From: Actinomycetota bacterium
GTDB lineage: Bacteria > Actinomycetota > Geothermincolia > Geothermincolales > RBG-13-55-18
NCBI GenBank assembly: GCA_040757835.1
Contig: JBFLWJ010000004.1
Coordinates: 1-64,000, forward strand
Reading direction: 5' to 3'
Length of the DNA stretch: 64,000 nt
This document shows positions 1 to 9,107 of the stretch, in pieces (the stretch's first letter is position 1; each line of letters starts with the position of its first letter). The position numbers and the translations under genes were made by a program. The notes under the pieces were generated by a model. It was not told the DNA's origin, did not search any database, and saw only the letters and a program-made list of their open reading frames with translations.

Positions 1-1
1 C

Positions 2-604
2 GGCCTGGGGCGCAATATCTTCAACCCGGCGCTCTTCGGCTACGTGTTCATCATCACCGTCTCGGGCCTGCTGGCCAGCTGGACCGGCAACCTGGGCATG
101 CTCGCGGGAGGGTTCGACGGCGTCATGACCGCCACCCCCCTGGCCTACATCAAGCCGGGCCTGGAGAGCCTCGGTCCCAGTTATGGCGCCCTGCTCTTCG
201 CCAACTACGGCGGTGCCCTGTGCGAGGTCGGCGCGTTCTGGATCCTTCTGGGCGGCGCCTACCTGATCTACCGCAAGGTCATCAGCTGGGTGATACCGGT
301 GACCATCCTGGCCACCGTGCTCATCCTCGGCTACATCGTGGGCTCGGACGGCCTCTACCAGATCCTGGCCGGCGGCGTCATGCTCGGCGCCTTCTTCATG
401 GCCACGGACTGGGTGACCAGCCCCATGTACACCTGGGGGCAGGTGATCTTCGGATTGATGATCGGGGTGCTTATCGTGCTCATCCGGGTCTACGGAGCGC
501 CCACCGGCGCCGTGGCCTACTCCATCATCATCGCCAACTGCCTTGTGCCCCTGTGGGACAAGGTGTTCAAGCCGAAGCGGTTCGGAGAGGTGGCCGCGGC
601 GTAG
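2..604 (+). CDS. rnfD: RnfD/NqrB-family membrane subunit (5' truncated by window edge)
   Basis: This is the C-terminal part of a membrane subunit of the Rnf ferredoxin:NAD+ oxidoreductase (or the related Nqr complex), which couples electron transfer to ion pumping. The frame is open from base 2 and starts inside the family motif GRNIFNPALFG. Next comes DGVMTATPL, which matches the site where FMN is covalently bound through a threonine. At least five hydrophobic segments follow, and the end ...PKRFGEV is typical of RnfD. The other rnf genes should lie upstream, outside the window. RnfD is favoured over NqrB by the C-terminus and the anaerobic setting, but the two cannot be fully separated from a partial sequence. 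Confidence 0.85.
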   Translation, partial: GLGRNIFNPALFGYVFIITVSGLLASWTGNLGMLAGGFDGVMTATPLAYIKPGLESLGPSYGALLFANYGGALCEVGAFWILLGGAYLIYRKVISWVIPVTILATVLILGYIVGSDGLYQILAGGVMLGAFFMATDWVTSPMYTWGQVIFGLMIGVLIVLIRVYGAPTGAVAYSIIIANCLVPLWDKVFKPKRFGEVAAA

Positions 605-615
605 AGATATAGACG

Positions 616-660
616 CTGGATTCCGTGCTTGCGCGGGCAGAGCGCAAGCACTGAATCCAG
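616..660 (+). terminator. Large hairpin after the rnfD-like gene
   Basis: Two 19-base arms (616-634 and 642-660) pair with one mismatch around a 7-base loop, 11 bases after the rnfD stop codon, and a short A-rich run follows. There is no long T-tract, so it may act as an mRNA-stabilising or bidirectional structure rather than a classical intrinsic terminator. Confidence 0.55.
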
Positions 661-887
661 TAAAAAACCAAGCCCCCCACTTTCGGGAGATATGGAGCCA
701 CTTTCTCCCGGAATTGGTACGAAGTGGGCCGGGGAAACCCGGTCCATTTCAATTTAGAGCATAACCGATGAAACGGGAACAACTCAACAGTCACTCAGTT
801 TCCTGAGTGACGGACGGATCGCGGCATGGATGTTGAAAGCGGTGGCCACGGGAATGATCGCCCCACGCCACGAACAACCTGGCGAGG
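661..887. other. Hairpin-rich intergenic region, no gene seen
   Basis: No convincing coding frame lies between the terminal hairpin and the promoter of the ABC operon. Several short inverted repeats are visible. CGGGAGA pairs with TCTCCCG near 685-710, CCGGG pairs with CCCGG near 730-742, and a perfect 9-bp stem GTCACTCAG/CTGAGTGAC with a 4-base loop occupies 790-811. The palindromes could be regulator sites or decayed repeat elements; none could be named. Confidence 0.5.
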
Positions 888-916
888 TTGCACGTATGAG
901 AGGAAGTATATACTAT
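888..916 (+). promoter_or_regulatory. Candidate sigma70-type promoter of the ABC operon
   Basis: TTGCAC (888-893) and TACTAT (911-916) are separated by exactly 17 bases and lie about 75 bases upstream of the first ABC gene. Both boxes deviate from consensus, which would fit an activated or repressed sugar operon. Inference from sequence only. Confidence 0.4.
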
Positions 917-991
917 GCTAATGGCTTAATAAAGGCAGCTAATATTGAACCGCTGAACTCAAGAAGCATCACGTGAACAGGAGAAAAAGGG

Positions 992-2119
<1,128 letters not shown>

Positions 2120-2168
2120 CCCTAGACGTAGAGCAAGTATCGGTGCCAAGAAAGGAGAAGTGATCGCA

Positions 2169-3467
2169 TTGAAGAAGGGCCTGGTCTGGATGCTGCTGTT
2201 GGTCATGGTAGTGATGGTCGCTCTTGCCGGTTGTGGTTCGGGCGGCGAGGAAGAGTTAAAGGAGGACGTGACCATCAAGTTCTCGTATCCGCCTTACGGG
2301 TACGATTTGGAGAAGGAGACCGAGTTCTGGAACACCCATATCGCCGAGTTCGAGGCCGAGTACCCGTACATCGACGTCGATTTCACCATCGAGAGTTGGG
2401 ACGACATCTACACCAAGTGGGAGCAGGCGCTGGAGACCGGCGTGACTCCCGACATCGGCTACGATTGCCCGATTACCGCGGTGGACTATGCCCTGCAAGG
2501 CAAGGTGCTGCCCGTCACCGACCTGGTGGACAAACTAGGAGGCGGCGATGCCTTCAACGAGGGCGTACAGGACTTCCAGCTTGACGGCGAATGGTACGGC
2601 GTACCCCACGGCGACGCCTCGCAGGTGCTGCTGTACCGCAAAGACATCCTGAAGGCGGCCGGTTACGACGAGCCGCCCTCCGACTGGGAAGAGCTGGTCG
2701 AGATCGCCCAGGCGACCACCAGGGACGGCGTGTACGGGTTCGGGTTCTTCACCGGGGACACCTACCAGTCCAGCCAGATCCTCACCGGCCTGATGAAGGC
2801 GGCTGGCGGGGTGATGATCGACGATGAAGGCAACGTCACCCTCGACAGCCCGGAGAACCTCGAGGCTCTCGAGCTGGTGAACACCCTCTATAACGAGCTG
2901 AAGGTCGTACCCGAGAGCACCGTCACCTGGGAGCACAGCGACCCTGCCAACGCCATCGGCCTAGGGAATGTGGCCATGGCCATCACTTGGGGCGGCTACG
3001 GCACTCTGCTCGCGGACATGTTCCCGGAGACCTACGGCAACATCGGCTTCTCGGTGCTCCCCGATGGGCCTTCCGGCCATTCCGGCAGCTGGTCCGGTAC
3101 GGGAGGTTTCTTCCTCTTCCGGGACGCGGAACATCCCGAGGAGGCTAAGAAGTTCATCGAGTTCATGAGCGCCCCCGAGCTCAGCAAGGAATGGGCCCTG
3201 ATCTCCGGCAACGTCTCTCCCTTCGTGGACATCACCGACGACCCGGAGCTCACGGAATTCGACTGGTACCGTGCCATGCAGGAGCAGTCCCCCACCCAGA
3301 TAACCCTGGGTTGGGACCACGAGATAATCCTGGGCGCCTACATGTGCGACCCGTTCTTCACGGAGGCCATGGTGAACGTCACCATCAATAAGATGGCTCC
3401 CCAGGATGCCTTGAAGATCCTGCAGGAAAACGTCGCCCGGACCATAGAGGAAGCCAACGCCCAGTAG
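2169..3467 (+). CDS. Sugar-type ABC substrate-binding lipoprotein
   Basis: This extracellular solute-binding protein (family 1, MalE/UgpB-like) captures the substrate for the adjacent importer. With the TTG start at 2169, placed 11 bases after AGGAG, the product has 432 residues. It begins with Lys-Lys, a hydrophobic stretch and the lipobox LAGC with Cys22 as lipidation site. Longer in-frame extensions exist but would bury the signal peptide. The body contains the usual periplasmic-binding features, including GFFTGD and WSGTGGFFLF. The substrate (sugar, polyol or glycerophosphodiester) cannot be read from sequence. The order ATPase, binding protein, permease, permease and the short gaps support one operon. 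Confidence 0.9.
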   Translation: MKKGLVWMLLLVMVVMVALAGCGSGGEEELKEDVTIKFSYPPYGYDLEKETEFWNTHIAEFEAEYPYIDVDFTIESWDDIYTKWEQALETGVTPDIGYDCPITAVDYALQGKVLPVTDLVDKLGGGDAFNEGVQDFQLDGEWYGVPHGDASQVLLYRKDILKAAGYDEPPSDWEELVEIAQATTRDGVYGFGFFTGDTYQSSQILTGLMKAAGGVMIDDEGNVTLDSPENLEALELVNTLYNELKVVPESTVTWEHSDPANAIGLGNVAMAITWGGYGTLLADMFPETYGNIGFSVLPDGPSGHSGSWSGTGGFFLFRDAEHPEEAKKFIEFMSAPELSKEWALISGNVSPFVDITDDPELTEFDWYRAMQEQSPTQITLGWDHEIILGAYMCDPFFTEAMVNVTINKMAPQDALKILQENVARTIEEANAQ

Positions 3468-3488
3468 GGCGGAAGGCTTGGGGTTTGT

Positions 3489-3517
3489 GCAGGCCGGCGC
3501 CGCGCGGGCCGGCCTGC
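3489..3517 (+). other. Intercistronic GC hairpin between binding protein and permease
   Basis: GCAGGCCGGC (3489-3498) pairs perfectly with GCCGGCCTGC (3508-3517). No T-run follows. Such hairpins between binding-protein and permease genes commonly protect the upstream mRNA and allow more binding protein than permease to be made. That role is inferred here. Confidence 0.5.
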
Positions 3518-3552
3518 GTGAACCTTGATGCAAGAGGTGCCGCGGTAAGACC

Positions 3553-4443
3553 ATGAGCAAGTACTACGCCCGACTGAACCGGACGGCCATACTGTTCATG
3601 TCGCCGGCGACCCTAATAATCGTATGCGTGCTCGTGTATCCAATCATCAGCGGCATCTATATGGGTTTCACCGACCGCACGCTCTCCTACGAAGGCTATT
3701 CCTTCGTCTTCCTGGACAACTTCAAGGAGATCTACCGGGACCCGGTATTCTGGAAATCGCTGGCCAACTCGTGCAAGCTGGTTTTCTTCACCATCGTCTT
3801 CAACACCATCATCGGGTTCGCTTTGGCCATGCTGCTGAACGTCAGGGCATGGTATGCGAAATATTTTCGCACCCTGCTCTTCCTGCCCTGGGTGCTGCCG
3901 TCCGTGGTGGTGGCCTTCTCGTTCCGCTGGCTGTACAGTGATTCTTACGGCTACCTGAACCACCTACTGACTAAGTTCCACCTCATCGGCTCGCCCGTGA
4001 ACCCTCTGGCCAGGACGGATCTGGTGTGGATGGCAATACTGGTGCCCGCCATCTGGTTCTCCTATCCCTTCATCCTCCTCGTCTTCTCCGCGGCCTTGAA
4101 ATCAATTGACGGCAACCTGTACGAGGCGGCCAGGATCGACGGGGCGGGTAGGTGGCAGCAGTTCAGGTTCATCACCCTGCCTGCTTTGAAGCCCACCTTC
4201 ATCATGGTGACCATCCTCCAGATCATCTGGGAATTCGCGGCCTTCGACCTCGTTTACCTGCTGACCAAGGGGGGACCGGCCAACGCCACCCTCACCCTGA
4301 GCCTCTATGTCTACAAGCAGGCCTTCCAGCACAAACGCCTGGGTTATGCCAGCGCGCTGGCGGTGATCCTCTTCCTGGTGCTTGCGGCCTTCACGATCCT
4401 GTATTTCAGGATAGTAAACAGAGGTGAGCGGGATGAGGCATGA
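3553..4443 (+). CDS. ABC sugar permease, MalF/UgpA type
   Basis: One of the two inner-membrane channel subunits of the importer. The 296-residue protein has six predicted membrane segments. It carries the EAA loop that docks on the ATPase, YEAARIDGAGRWQQF followed by ITLPALKP, at about residues 188-212. The start ATG follows a weak purine-rich site. The 3' end overlaps the next permease gene, so the two are probably translationally coupled. The family name is certain from length, topology and EAA loop; the substrate is unknown. Confidence 0.92.
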   Translation: MSKYYARLNRTAILFMSPATLIIVCVLVYPIISGIYMGFTDRTLSYEGYSFVFLDNFKEIYRDPVFWKSLANSCKLVFFTIVFNTIIGFALAMLLNVRAWYAKYFRTLLFLPWVLPSVVVAFSFRWLYSDSYGYLNHLLTKFHLIGSPVNPLARTDLVWMAILVPAIWFSYPFILLVFSAALKSIDGNLYEAARIDGAGRWQQFRFITLPALKPTFIMVTILQIIWEFAAFDLVYLLTKGGPANATLTLSLYVYKQAFQHKRLGYASALAVILFLVLAAFTILYFRIVNRGERDEA

Positions 4444-5311
4444 GCAGCCATCCGGTACGGGTCCGGCACGTGGAAGAGGCAGGCGGCGCGCCTGGCTCGG
4501 TCATGCGCTGAGGATCACGGTCCTGGTCGTGGTCACCGCCATCGTCTGGCTTCCCCTCATCGTCGCCGTATTCACATCCTTCAAGCCGAGGGCGGAGATT
4601 GCCAGCGCCAGTCCGTCCCTGATCCCGGACGAGTTCACCCTGAGTAACTACTTCAGGCTCTTCAGGGTGATGGATTACGAGGTGTATCTGAAGAACAGTT
4701 TGGTCGTCGCGGGCTGCACGTCCGTCATCTGCCTGCTGGTAACGTCCCTGGCGGCGTATTCACTGGTCTGGCTCAGGTTCAGGGGAAAGAGGATGTTCCT
4801 GGGCATGACCCTGTTCGTCTACATGTTCCCGCAGATACTGCTGGTGATCCCCCTGTTCGTGATGTGCTTCAGGCTGCACCTGCTTGATACGAGATTCGCC
4901 CTGGTGTTGACCTACCTCTCCTTCGTCCTTCCCTTCGGTATCTGGATGCAGAGGAACTACTTCCTCTCCATCTCCAGCGACCTGGTGGACGCGGCCCTGA
5001 CCGACGGCTGTAACTACTTCCAGTGCATGGTGAAGGTAATATTCCCGATCTCTCTGCCCGCTATGGCGACGGTTCTGACCTTCGCCTTCATTGCCGCCTG
5101 GAACGAGTATATGTTCGCCAACATCCTCATCAGTTCCGATGCCACGCGGACGGCATCCATCGGTCTGCAGACCCTTATCGGGAGCCACAGCACCGATTAC
5201 GGCTTGTTGACCGCGGCCTCCGTGATCATGGCGGTCCCGGTGATCGTCTTCTTCCTGCTGATCCAGAGGTACTTCCGGGAAGGATTGGCAATGGGCGGCG
5301 TAAAAGGATAG
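4433..5311 (+). CDS. ABC sugar permease, MalG/UgpE type
   Basis: The second channel subunit of the importer, 292 residues with six predicted membrane segments. Its EAA loop, [14 protein letters not shown], lies at about residue 185. ATG 4433 overlaps the preceding gene by 11 bases and has AGAGG just upstream. A GTG at 4424 would add three residues and is less likely because it falls inside that ribosome-binding sequence. The cytoplasmic N-terminus is Arg-rich. The 3' end is followed within 20 bases by the radical SAM gene. Confidence 0.92.
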   Translation: MRHEQPSGTGPARGRGRRRAWLGHALRITVLVVVTAIVWLPLIVAVFTSFKPRAEIASASPSLIPDEFTLSNYFRLFRVMDYEVYLKNSLVVAGCTSVICLLVTSLAAYSLVWLRFRGKRMFLGMTLFVYMFPQILLVIPLFVMCFRLHLLDTRFALVLTYLSFVLPFGIWMQRNYFLSISSDLVDAALTDGCNYFQCMVKVIFPISLPAMATVLTFAFIAAWNEYMFANILISSDATRTASIGLQTLIGSHSTDYGLLTAASVIMAVPVIVFFLLIQRYFREGLAMGGVKG

Positions 5312-5330
5312 AAAGGCCTGGGTGGCTGGT

Positions 5331-6269
5331 ATGTACGAAGACGTCTATATCGATATCGTTAACTACTGCAACGGCAGGTGCCCCTACTGCCTAACGGGAC
5401 GGGCCAACCGTGCGGGGCTCAATGCCCACAAGCCCAAAACGCATATGAGTTGCGAGGAGTTCCGAAGGATATTCGAGCACCTGCTGGACCGCCACATCAT
5501 CAAGGACGATGCCTGGGTAGGCCTGTACAACTGGTACGAGCCGCTCCTGAACCCCGAGCTGCCCCAGATCATGGATTATGCCGCGGAGAGAGGGCTGCTG
5601 CTGGGGATCAGCACCAACGCTTCCGAATGTCCCGACTTCTCGCCCTTGAAAACATGCGAACACCTCACGGAACTCATCTTCTCCATGCCGGGTTTCAGCC
5701 AGGATTCGTACGATCGCATGCACGGCTTTCAGCTCAAGCGCATCAAGGAGAACATCCGGACCATCATAAAAGTGTTGCGTGAGAAGGGTTTCCGGAGCAA
5801 GGCCTACATCCACTTCCACGTCTACCAGTTCAATATCGATGAGGTCCATGCCGCGAAAAGCTTCGCCGACGAGGCAGGCATAGACATCAAGTTCACCTAC
5901 GCATATTTCAACAACGACGAGTTCCGTGACTACCTGGACGGGACCATGACGGTGGAGAGGCTGAAGGAGGTCTCTAAGGACCTCTTTTTCTGCTACCTGG
6001 ACGAGCTGTTCGAGAACATCGAGCGCTACAAGGCGGAGTTCGCGGAGCCCTCCACGCTGGTCATAAGCGAGAGGGGCAACGTCCTGCTGGACAGAAACCA
6101 CAACGACGACGACGCACTGAGGAGCATCTTCGGTCTCGACAGCTACGAGGAACTCGCGGCTTTCCTGGATCGCGCCTACTGCCCGGACGAGATAGATGAG
6201 AAGATCGCCGTGTGGGGAAGGACGTTCAACTGCCCCATCAACCACCTTTTTGGCTACGAGTACAGTTGA
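5331..6269 (+). CDS. Radical SAM protein linked to the sugar importer
   Basis: A radical SAM enzyme of 312 residues. The cluster motif CNGRCPYC supplies Cys13, Cys17 and Cys20, the CxxxCxxC that binds the [4Fe-4S] cluster used to cleave S-adenosylmethionine. Conserved-looking segments [11 protein letters not shown] and ISTNAS follow, as in the SPASM/PqqE-like group. The last 20 residues keep two cysteines (in YCPDE and FNCPINH), too few for a full SPASM domain. The gene begins 19 bases after the permease stop, on the same strand, so it is probably part of the ABC operon and may modify or use the imported compound. The reaction is not recognisable. The start is ATG 5331; a GTG nine bases earlier is possible. 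Confidence 0.85.
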   Translation: MYEDVYIDIVNYCNGRCPYCLTGRANRAGLNAHKPKTHMSCEEFRRIFEHLLDRHIIKDDAWVGLYNWYEPLLNPELPQIMDYAAERGLLLGISTNASECPDFSPLKTCEHLTELIFSMPGFSQDSYDRMHGFQLKRIKENIRTIIKVLREKGFRSKAYIHFHVYQFNIDEVHAAKSFADEAGIDIKFTYAYFNNDEFRDYLDGTMTVERLKEVSKDLFFCYLDELFENIERYKAEFAEPSTLVISERGNVLLDRNHNDDDALRSIFGLDSYEELAAFLDRAYCPDEIDEKIAVWGRTFNCPINHLFGYEYS

Positions 6270-6329
6270 GTCGTCTCATGGTGATACAATCTATCTGCCA
6301 CTATTGGACAGGAAGTGGGAGGAACAGGG

Positions 6330-6731
6330 TTGGATAAAGAAGTCGTTTTCCTTATTGAGGAATCGATGGATGGCGGTTATGAAGCCGAGGCTCTCGGGCA
6401 CCCCATATTTACTGAAGGCGAGTCCCTGGAGGAGATTAAAGAGTCCGTAGGGGTCGATCCCGGACAGTCTGAGCGGCTTCATAGAGTTACGAAACAGAGC
6501 AATCGTTTTGATGACACCAACTACAGCGGAGGGGTATTATTGGTGAAGAGAGAAGGTGGTATCGATGAAATTCGAGCGGATAACAATAGACCCGGAGATA
6601 TGTACAGGGAAGCCGTGCATAAGGGGGCTGAGGTTCCCAGTTTCCCGCCTGTTGGGTTTGCTCGCCTCGGGAGAAAGCAGGGAGGAGATCCTGAAAGAAT
6701 ATCCCTACCTGGAACCCGAGGACATCGATGA
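6330..6731 (+). pseudogene. HicB-like antitoxin remnant
   Basis: The first 40 codons from TTG 6330 (GGGAGGAA six bases upstream) match small HicB-type antitoxins: VVFLIEESMDGGYEAEALG and then IFTEGESLEEIKESV. The usual continuation (a short RDAV..HF segment and a terminal strand) is missing or shortened; only RLHRVTK is reminiscent of it. The frame then runs on without a stop through the start of the DUF433 gene, which is not credible as one protein. I therefore read this as a decayed antitoxin whose normal stop has been lost. No HicA toxin is adjacent. Confidence 0.45.
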
Positions 6732-6789
6732 AACCTTGCGCTACGCAGCCTTTCTTGCAGAAGAGGAGACCTTGGAGATCGCCAAGTGA
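6565..6789 (+). CDS. DUF433 antitoxin-like protein
   Basis: A 74-residue DUF433 protein, a winged-helix-like family that usually acts as the antitoxin and repressor partner of a PIN-like toxin. Typical features are the N-terminal ITIDPEICTGKPCIRGLRFPV and the helical EILKEYPYLEPEDIDE. ATG 6565 is preferred over GTG 6556 because AGAAGG lies at a proper distance from it. The stop codon overlaps the start of the downstream toxin gene (GTGA), a standard coupled toxin-antitoxin arrangement. Confidence 0.85.
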   Translation: MKFERITIDPEICTGKPCIRGLRFPVSRLLGLLASGESREEILKEYPYLEPEDIDETLRYAAFLAEEETLEIAK

Positions 6790-7151
6790 GCTTTCTCGTC
6801 GATATGCCCCTCTCGCCGGGGCTTGTTGCATGGCTGCGAGATCAAGGATTCACGGCCGTACATGCCACTGAAATAGAGATGTCCAAGGCCACGGATGAAA
6901 CTCTCTTGGGTTATGCCAAATCCAATAAAATGCTGGTGATCACAGCAGACCTGGATTATCCGCGCATATTGGCCCTCACCCAAGAAGAAGGCCCGGGTGT
7001 TATCCTGTTTCGGGGCGGCAATTACAGCGAAAAGCAGACCCTACTGTTACTGAGTAGGGTCTTTGAGCTGATCCCCATCGATGAGCTTGTAAGCAGTATC
7101 ATAGTGATAGAGCAACAAAGGATTAGGCGTAGGCGACTCCCGATTATTTGA
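6786..7151 (+). CDS. DUF5615 PIN-like toxin
   Basis: A 121-residue DUF5615 protein, a PIN-fold group related to Mut7-C and predicted to be a ribonuclease. It begins FLVDMPLSP, with the first acidic residue of the active site, and has ITADLDYPRI with further acidic residues near 57-60. GVILFRGGN is typical of the family. GTG 6786 overlaps the DUF433 stop by four bases, so the pair forms an operon. The basic end RIRRRRLP may contact RNA. Toxic activity is inferred from family and gene order. Confidence 0.82.
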   Translation: MSFLVDMPLSPGLVAWLRDQGFTAVHATEIEMSKATDETLLGYAKSNKMLVITADLDYPRILALTQEEGPGVILFRGGNYSEKQTLLLLSRVFELIPIDELVSSIIVIEQQRIRRRRLPII

Positions 7152-7739
7152 TGATTGCGTATAGGCAACACTGGTAGATAGAGTTATCTGCAGATGAATT
7201 CAAGGACGCGAGCTCTATATCCAGCAAATAAAATGCCAAAATTTACTAGTTTCAGTCAACAAATAGTCAATATAGCTGTGCGCAACTGAGGAAAACCGAG
7301 TTCAACTGAGAACAACTCGGTTCCTGAAAAATCCCATGTAAAACGTAATTCAGTGCAACTGTTAGCACCTGTCGCAAACCCTGGGCAACCGTGTTTCCCG
7401 GACTGTAAATCCGTTGGCGCAGCCGTAGTGCCCCGATTCATAAATGCGCCGGCATTCGATCACCGCTATTTTCTGGCCTGCTAGGTTTGTTGGAGAGTGC
7501 ATGAATAAAGGGAAAAGTATTTCCTATCCGTTAGCATCTATCCGATTTCTTGCCTGCGAAATGCGAAAACCCAAGCATGATTTGCCATTCTGCCTGTAAC
7601 CTTTCTGCAAACGAAGAATCCTTTGAGAATCCGATCAACATATGGTCAACACCCCTTTATATCAGGACGGCGCTACAAGGGTTTTCACGGAGGCTTTGCA
7701 GGATGCCAAGGAGCTGCATTTTACAGAAAAGCGGAATAG
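7152..7739. other. Long intergenic region with hairpin and tRNA-Tyr-like fragment
   Basis: No convincing gene is seen in this AT-richer gap. AACCGAGTT (7294-7302) and AACTCGGTT (7314-7322) form a 9-bp hairpin. Around 7397-7424, GGACTGTAAATCCG followed by TTGGCGCAG closely resembles the anticodon arm and variable-arm start of tRNA-Tyr (anticodon GTA), but the acceptor and T arms are not present, so it is not a functional tRNA. An open frame runs from 7642 into the next gene without a recognised product or ribosome-binding site. Confidence 0.45.
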
Positions 7740-7768
7740 ACTTATTATTCATAGTATGAATAATAAGT
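7740..7768. promoter_or_regulatory. 29-bp perfect palindrome over the ATPase start codon
   Basis: ACTTATTATTCATA (7740-7753) and TATGAATAATAAGT (7755-7768) are exact inverted repeats around one G. The probable ATG of the AAA/DUF4143 gene (7756-7758) lies in the right arm. It could be an operator or an mRNA hairpin that hides the start codon. Confidence 0.55.
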
Positions 7769-9006
7769 ATTCAGAGCATGAAATAGAATATAGGAAAAGA
7801 GATCTGGGGCCCAAGGTCGAATCGGCACTGGGCTCCTTTCCGGTTGTGGCGATAACCGGACCTCGCCAGGTAGGGAAGAGCACCTTCGTAAGGAACGAAT
7901 TCAGGGGATTTCACTATATAAACCTGGATGACTTCTCGCTGCTAGGGCAGGCACAGGAGGACCCTGGATCCCTCTGGGAGGGACACGATGAAATAATAAT
8001 CGACGAGGTACAGAAAGCGCCTCGGACGCTCGAGGCGGTCAAACTGGAGGTGGACCGCAGCAAGCGCAAGAAGCGCTTCCTGCTCTCGGGCTCATCCAAC
8101 CTGCTGCTTATGAGCAAGGTGACGGAATCCCTGGCGGGCAGGGCTATATACCTGGAGATGCTGCCCTTCACCTATCGGGAGATGAAGGGTAGGGGCGGGG
8201 GACCATCCAGACTTGCAGAGATCATGCGCAAGGACTTCCAGCTGGATGAGAAGAGCGCAAAGAAAGAGGATCCGCTGCCGTATATTCTGAGAGGTTCATT
8301 GCCACCTCTTTTGGAGCTGAGCGAGCTCGGTGACGTTTTGCTGTGGTGGGAGAGCTACGTGAGGACCTACCTGGAGAGGGACCTGAGGGAGCTCTCGCAG
8401 ATAGATAACCTGGTCGATTTCCGGCGGCTCCTGGGCGCGCTGGCCTTGAGGGCAGGCAGCGTCCTGAACCAGAGCGCCCTGGCGCGGGATACCGGCATAA
8501 GCCAGCCTACCGTATACCGCTATATCAAGCTGCTCGAGGTCTCGAACCTGCTGGTGAGGGTACCCCCCTTCACAGCCAGCCGCAGCAAACGCATCGTCAA
8601 GTCCCCCAAGCTGTATTATATCGATCCGGGGCTGAACACCTTTCTCGCCGGCTATCACGACATGGATTCCCTGCGTAACGCGCGCGAGCTGGGCGGCCTC
8701 TTCGAGTGCCTGGTCCATCTGCAATTGCGTGCGGACGCGGAATTGCAGGTCCCACGCATAAGTATCTACTTCTGGCGGACCTCCGGCGGGCGGGAGGTGG
8801 ATTTCGTCCTGGAGCAAGGCAGGGACCTGGTGGCGGTTGAGGTCAAGATGACCACCCGGCCTTCCTACAACGATATCAAGAACCTCCTTGCTTTCCTCGA
8901 GGAACACCCCCGGGCGATGCGGGGACTGCTGGTGCATGCGGGGAGCGCCCTCCGCCATCTCCACAGCAATGTGATCGCGGTTCCCTGGTGGTGGCTGGGC
9001 TCCTGA
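7756..9006 (+). CDS. AAA ATPase with DUF4143 (AAA_14 family)
   Basis: A 416-residue AAA_14/DUF4143 protein, a common accessory-genome ATPase of unknown role, often near toxin-antitoxin genes. Walker A GPRQVGKST is at 35-43 and Walker B IIIDEVQ at about 80-86. The C-terminal DUF4143 part has a winged-helix segment (NQSALARDTGISQPTVYRYIKLLE). It ends with REVDFVLEQG and VAVEVK near 346-363, which resembles a PD-(D/E)xK nuclease core. ATG 7756 is chosen because homologues begin just before the KRDL segment; an upstream ATG at 7642 would add 38 unrelated residues. No clear Shine-Dalgarno site precedes either start. Confidence 0.87.
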   Translation: MNNKYSEHEIEYRKRDLGPKVESALGSFPVVAITGPRQVGKSTFVRNEFRGFHYINLDDFSLLGQAQEDPGSLWEGHDEIIIDEVQKAPRTLEAVKLEVDRSKRKKRFLLSGSSNLLLMSKVTESLAGRAIYLEMLPFTYREMKGRGGGPSRLAEIMRKDFQLDEKSAKKEDPLPYILRGSLPPLLELSELGDVLLWWESYVRTYLERDLRELSQIDNLVDFRRLLGALALRAGSVLNQSALARDTGISQPTVYRYIKLLEVSNLLVRVPPFTASRSKRIVKSPKLYYIDPGLNTFLAGYHDMDSLRNARELGGLFECLVHLQLRADAELQVPRISIYFWRTSGGREVDFVLEQGRDLVAVEVKMTTRPSYNDIKNLLAFLEEHPRAMRGLLVHAGSALRHLHSNVIAVPWWWLGS

Positions 9007-9040
9007 GGGCTTTAAAGGCTTGGCCGCCATATTACCCACT

Positions 9041-9069
9041 AGTATACTTAGGATGAAAATAGTATACTT
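9041..9069. promoter_or_regulatory. Two AGTATACTT half-sites 20 bp apart
   Basis: AGTATACTT occurs at 9041-9049 and again at 9061-9069, exactly 20 bases start to start, and each copy holds the palindrome AGTATACT. Two helical turns of spacing just upstream of the lipoprotein gene suggest an operator for a dimeric regulator, or a promoter element. Not identified further. Confidence 0.4.
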
Positions 9070-9107
9070 GGGCTACTATCAAAGAGCTGGCATGAGGGGG
9101 GTATTTG

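Noticed and set aside
3489..3517. GC hairpin as an intrinsic terminator that would split the ABC operon
   Set aside because: There is no T-run after the stem, and the permeases would lack a promoter; an mRNA-stability role fits better.
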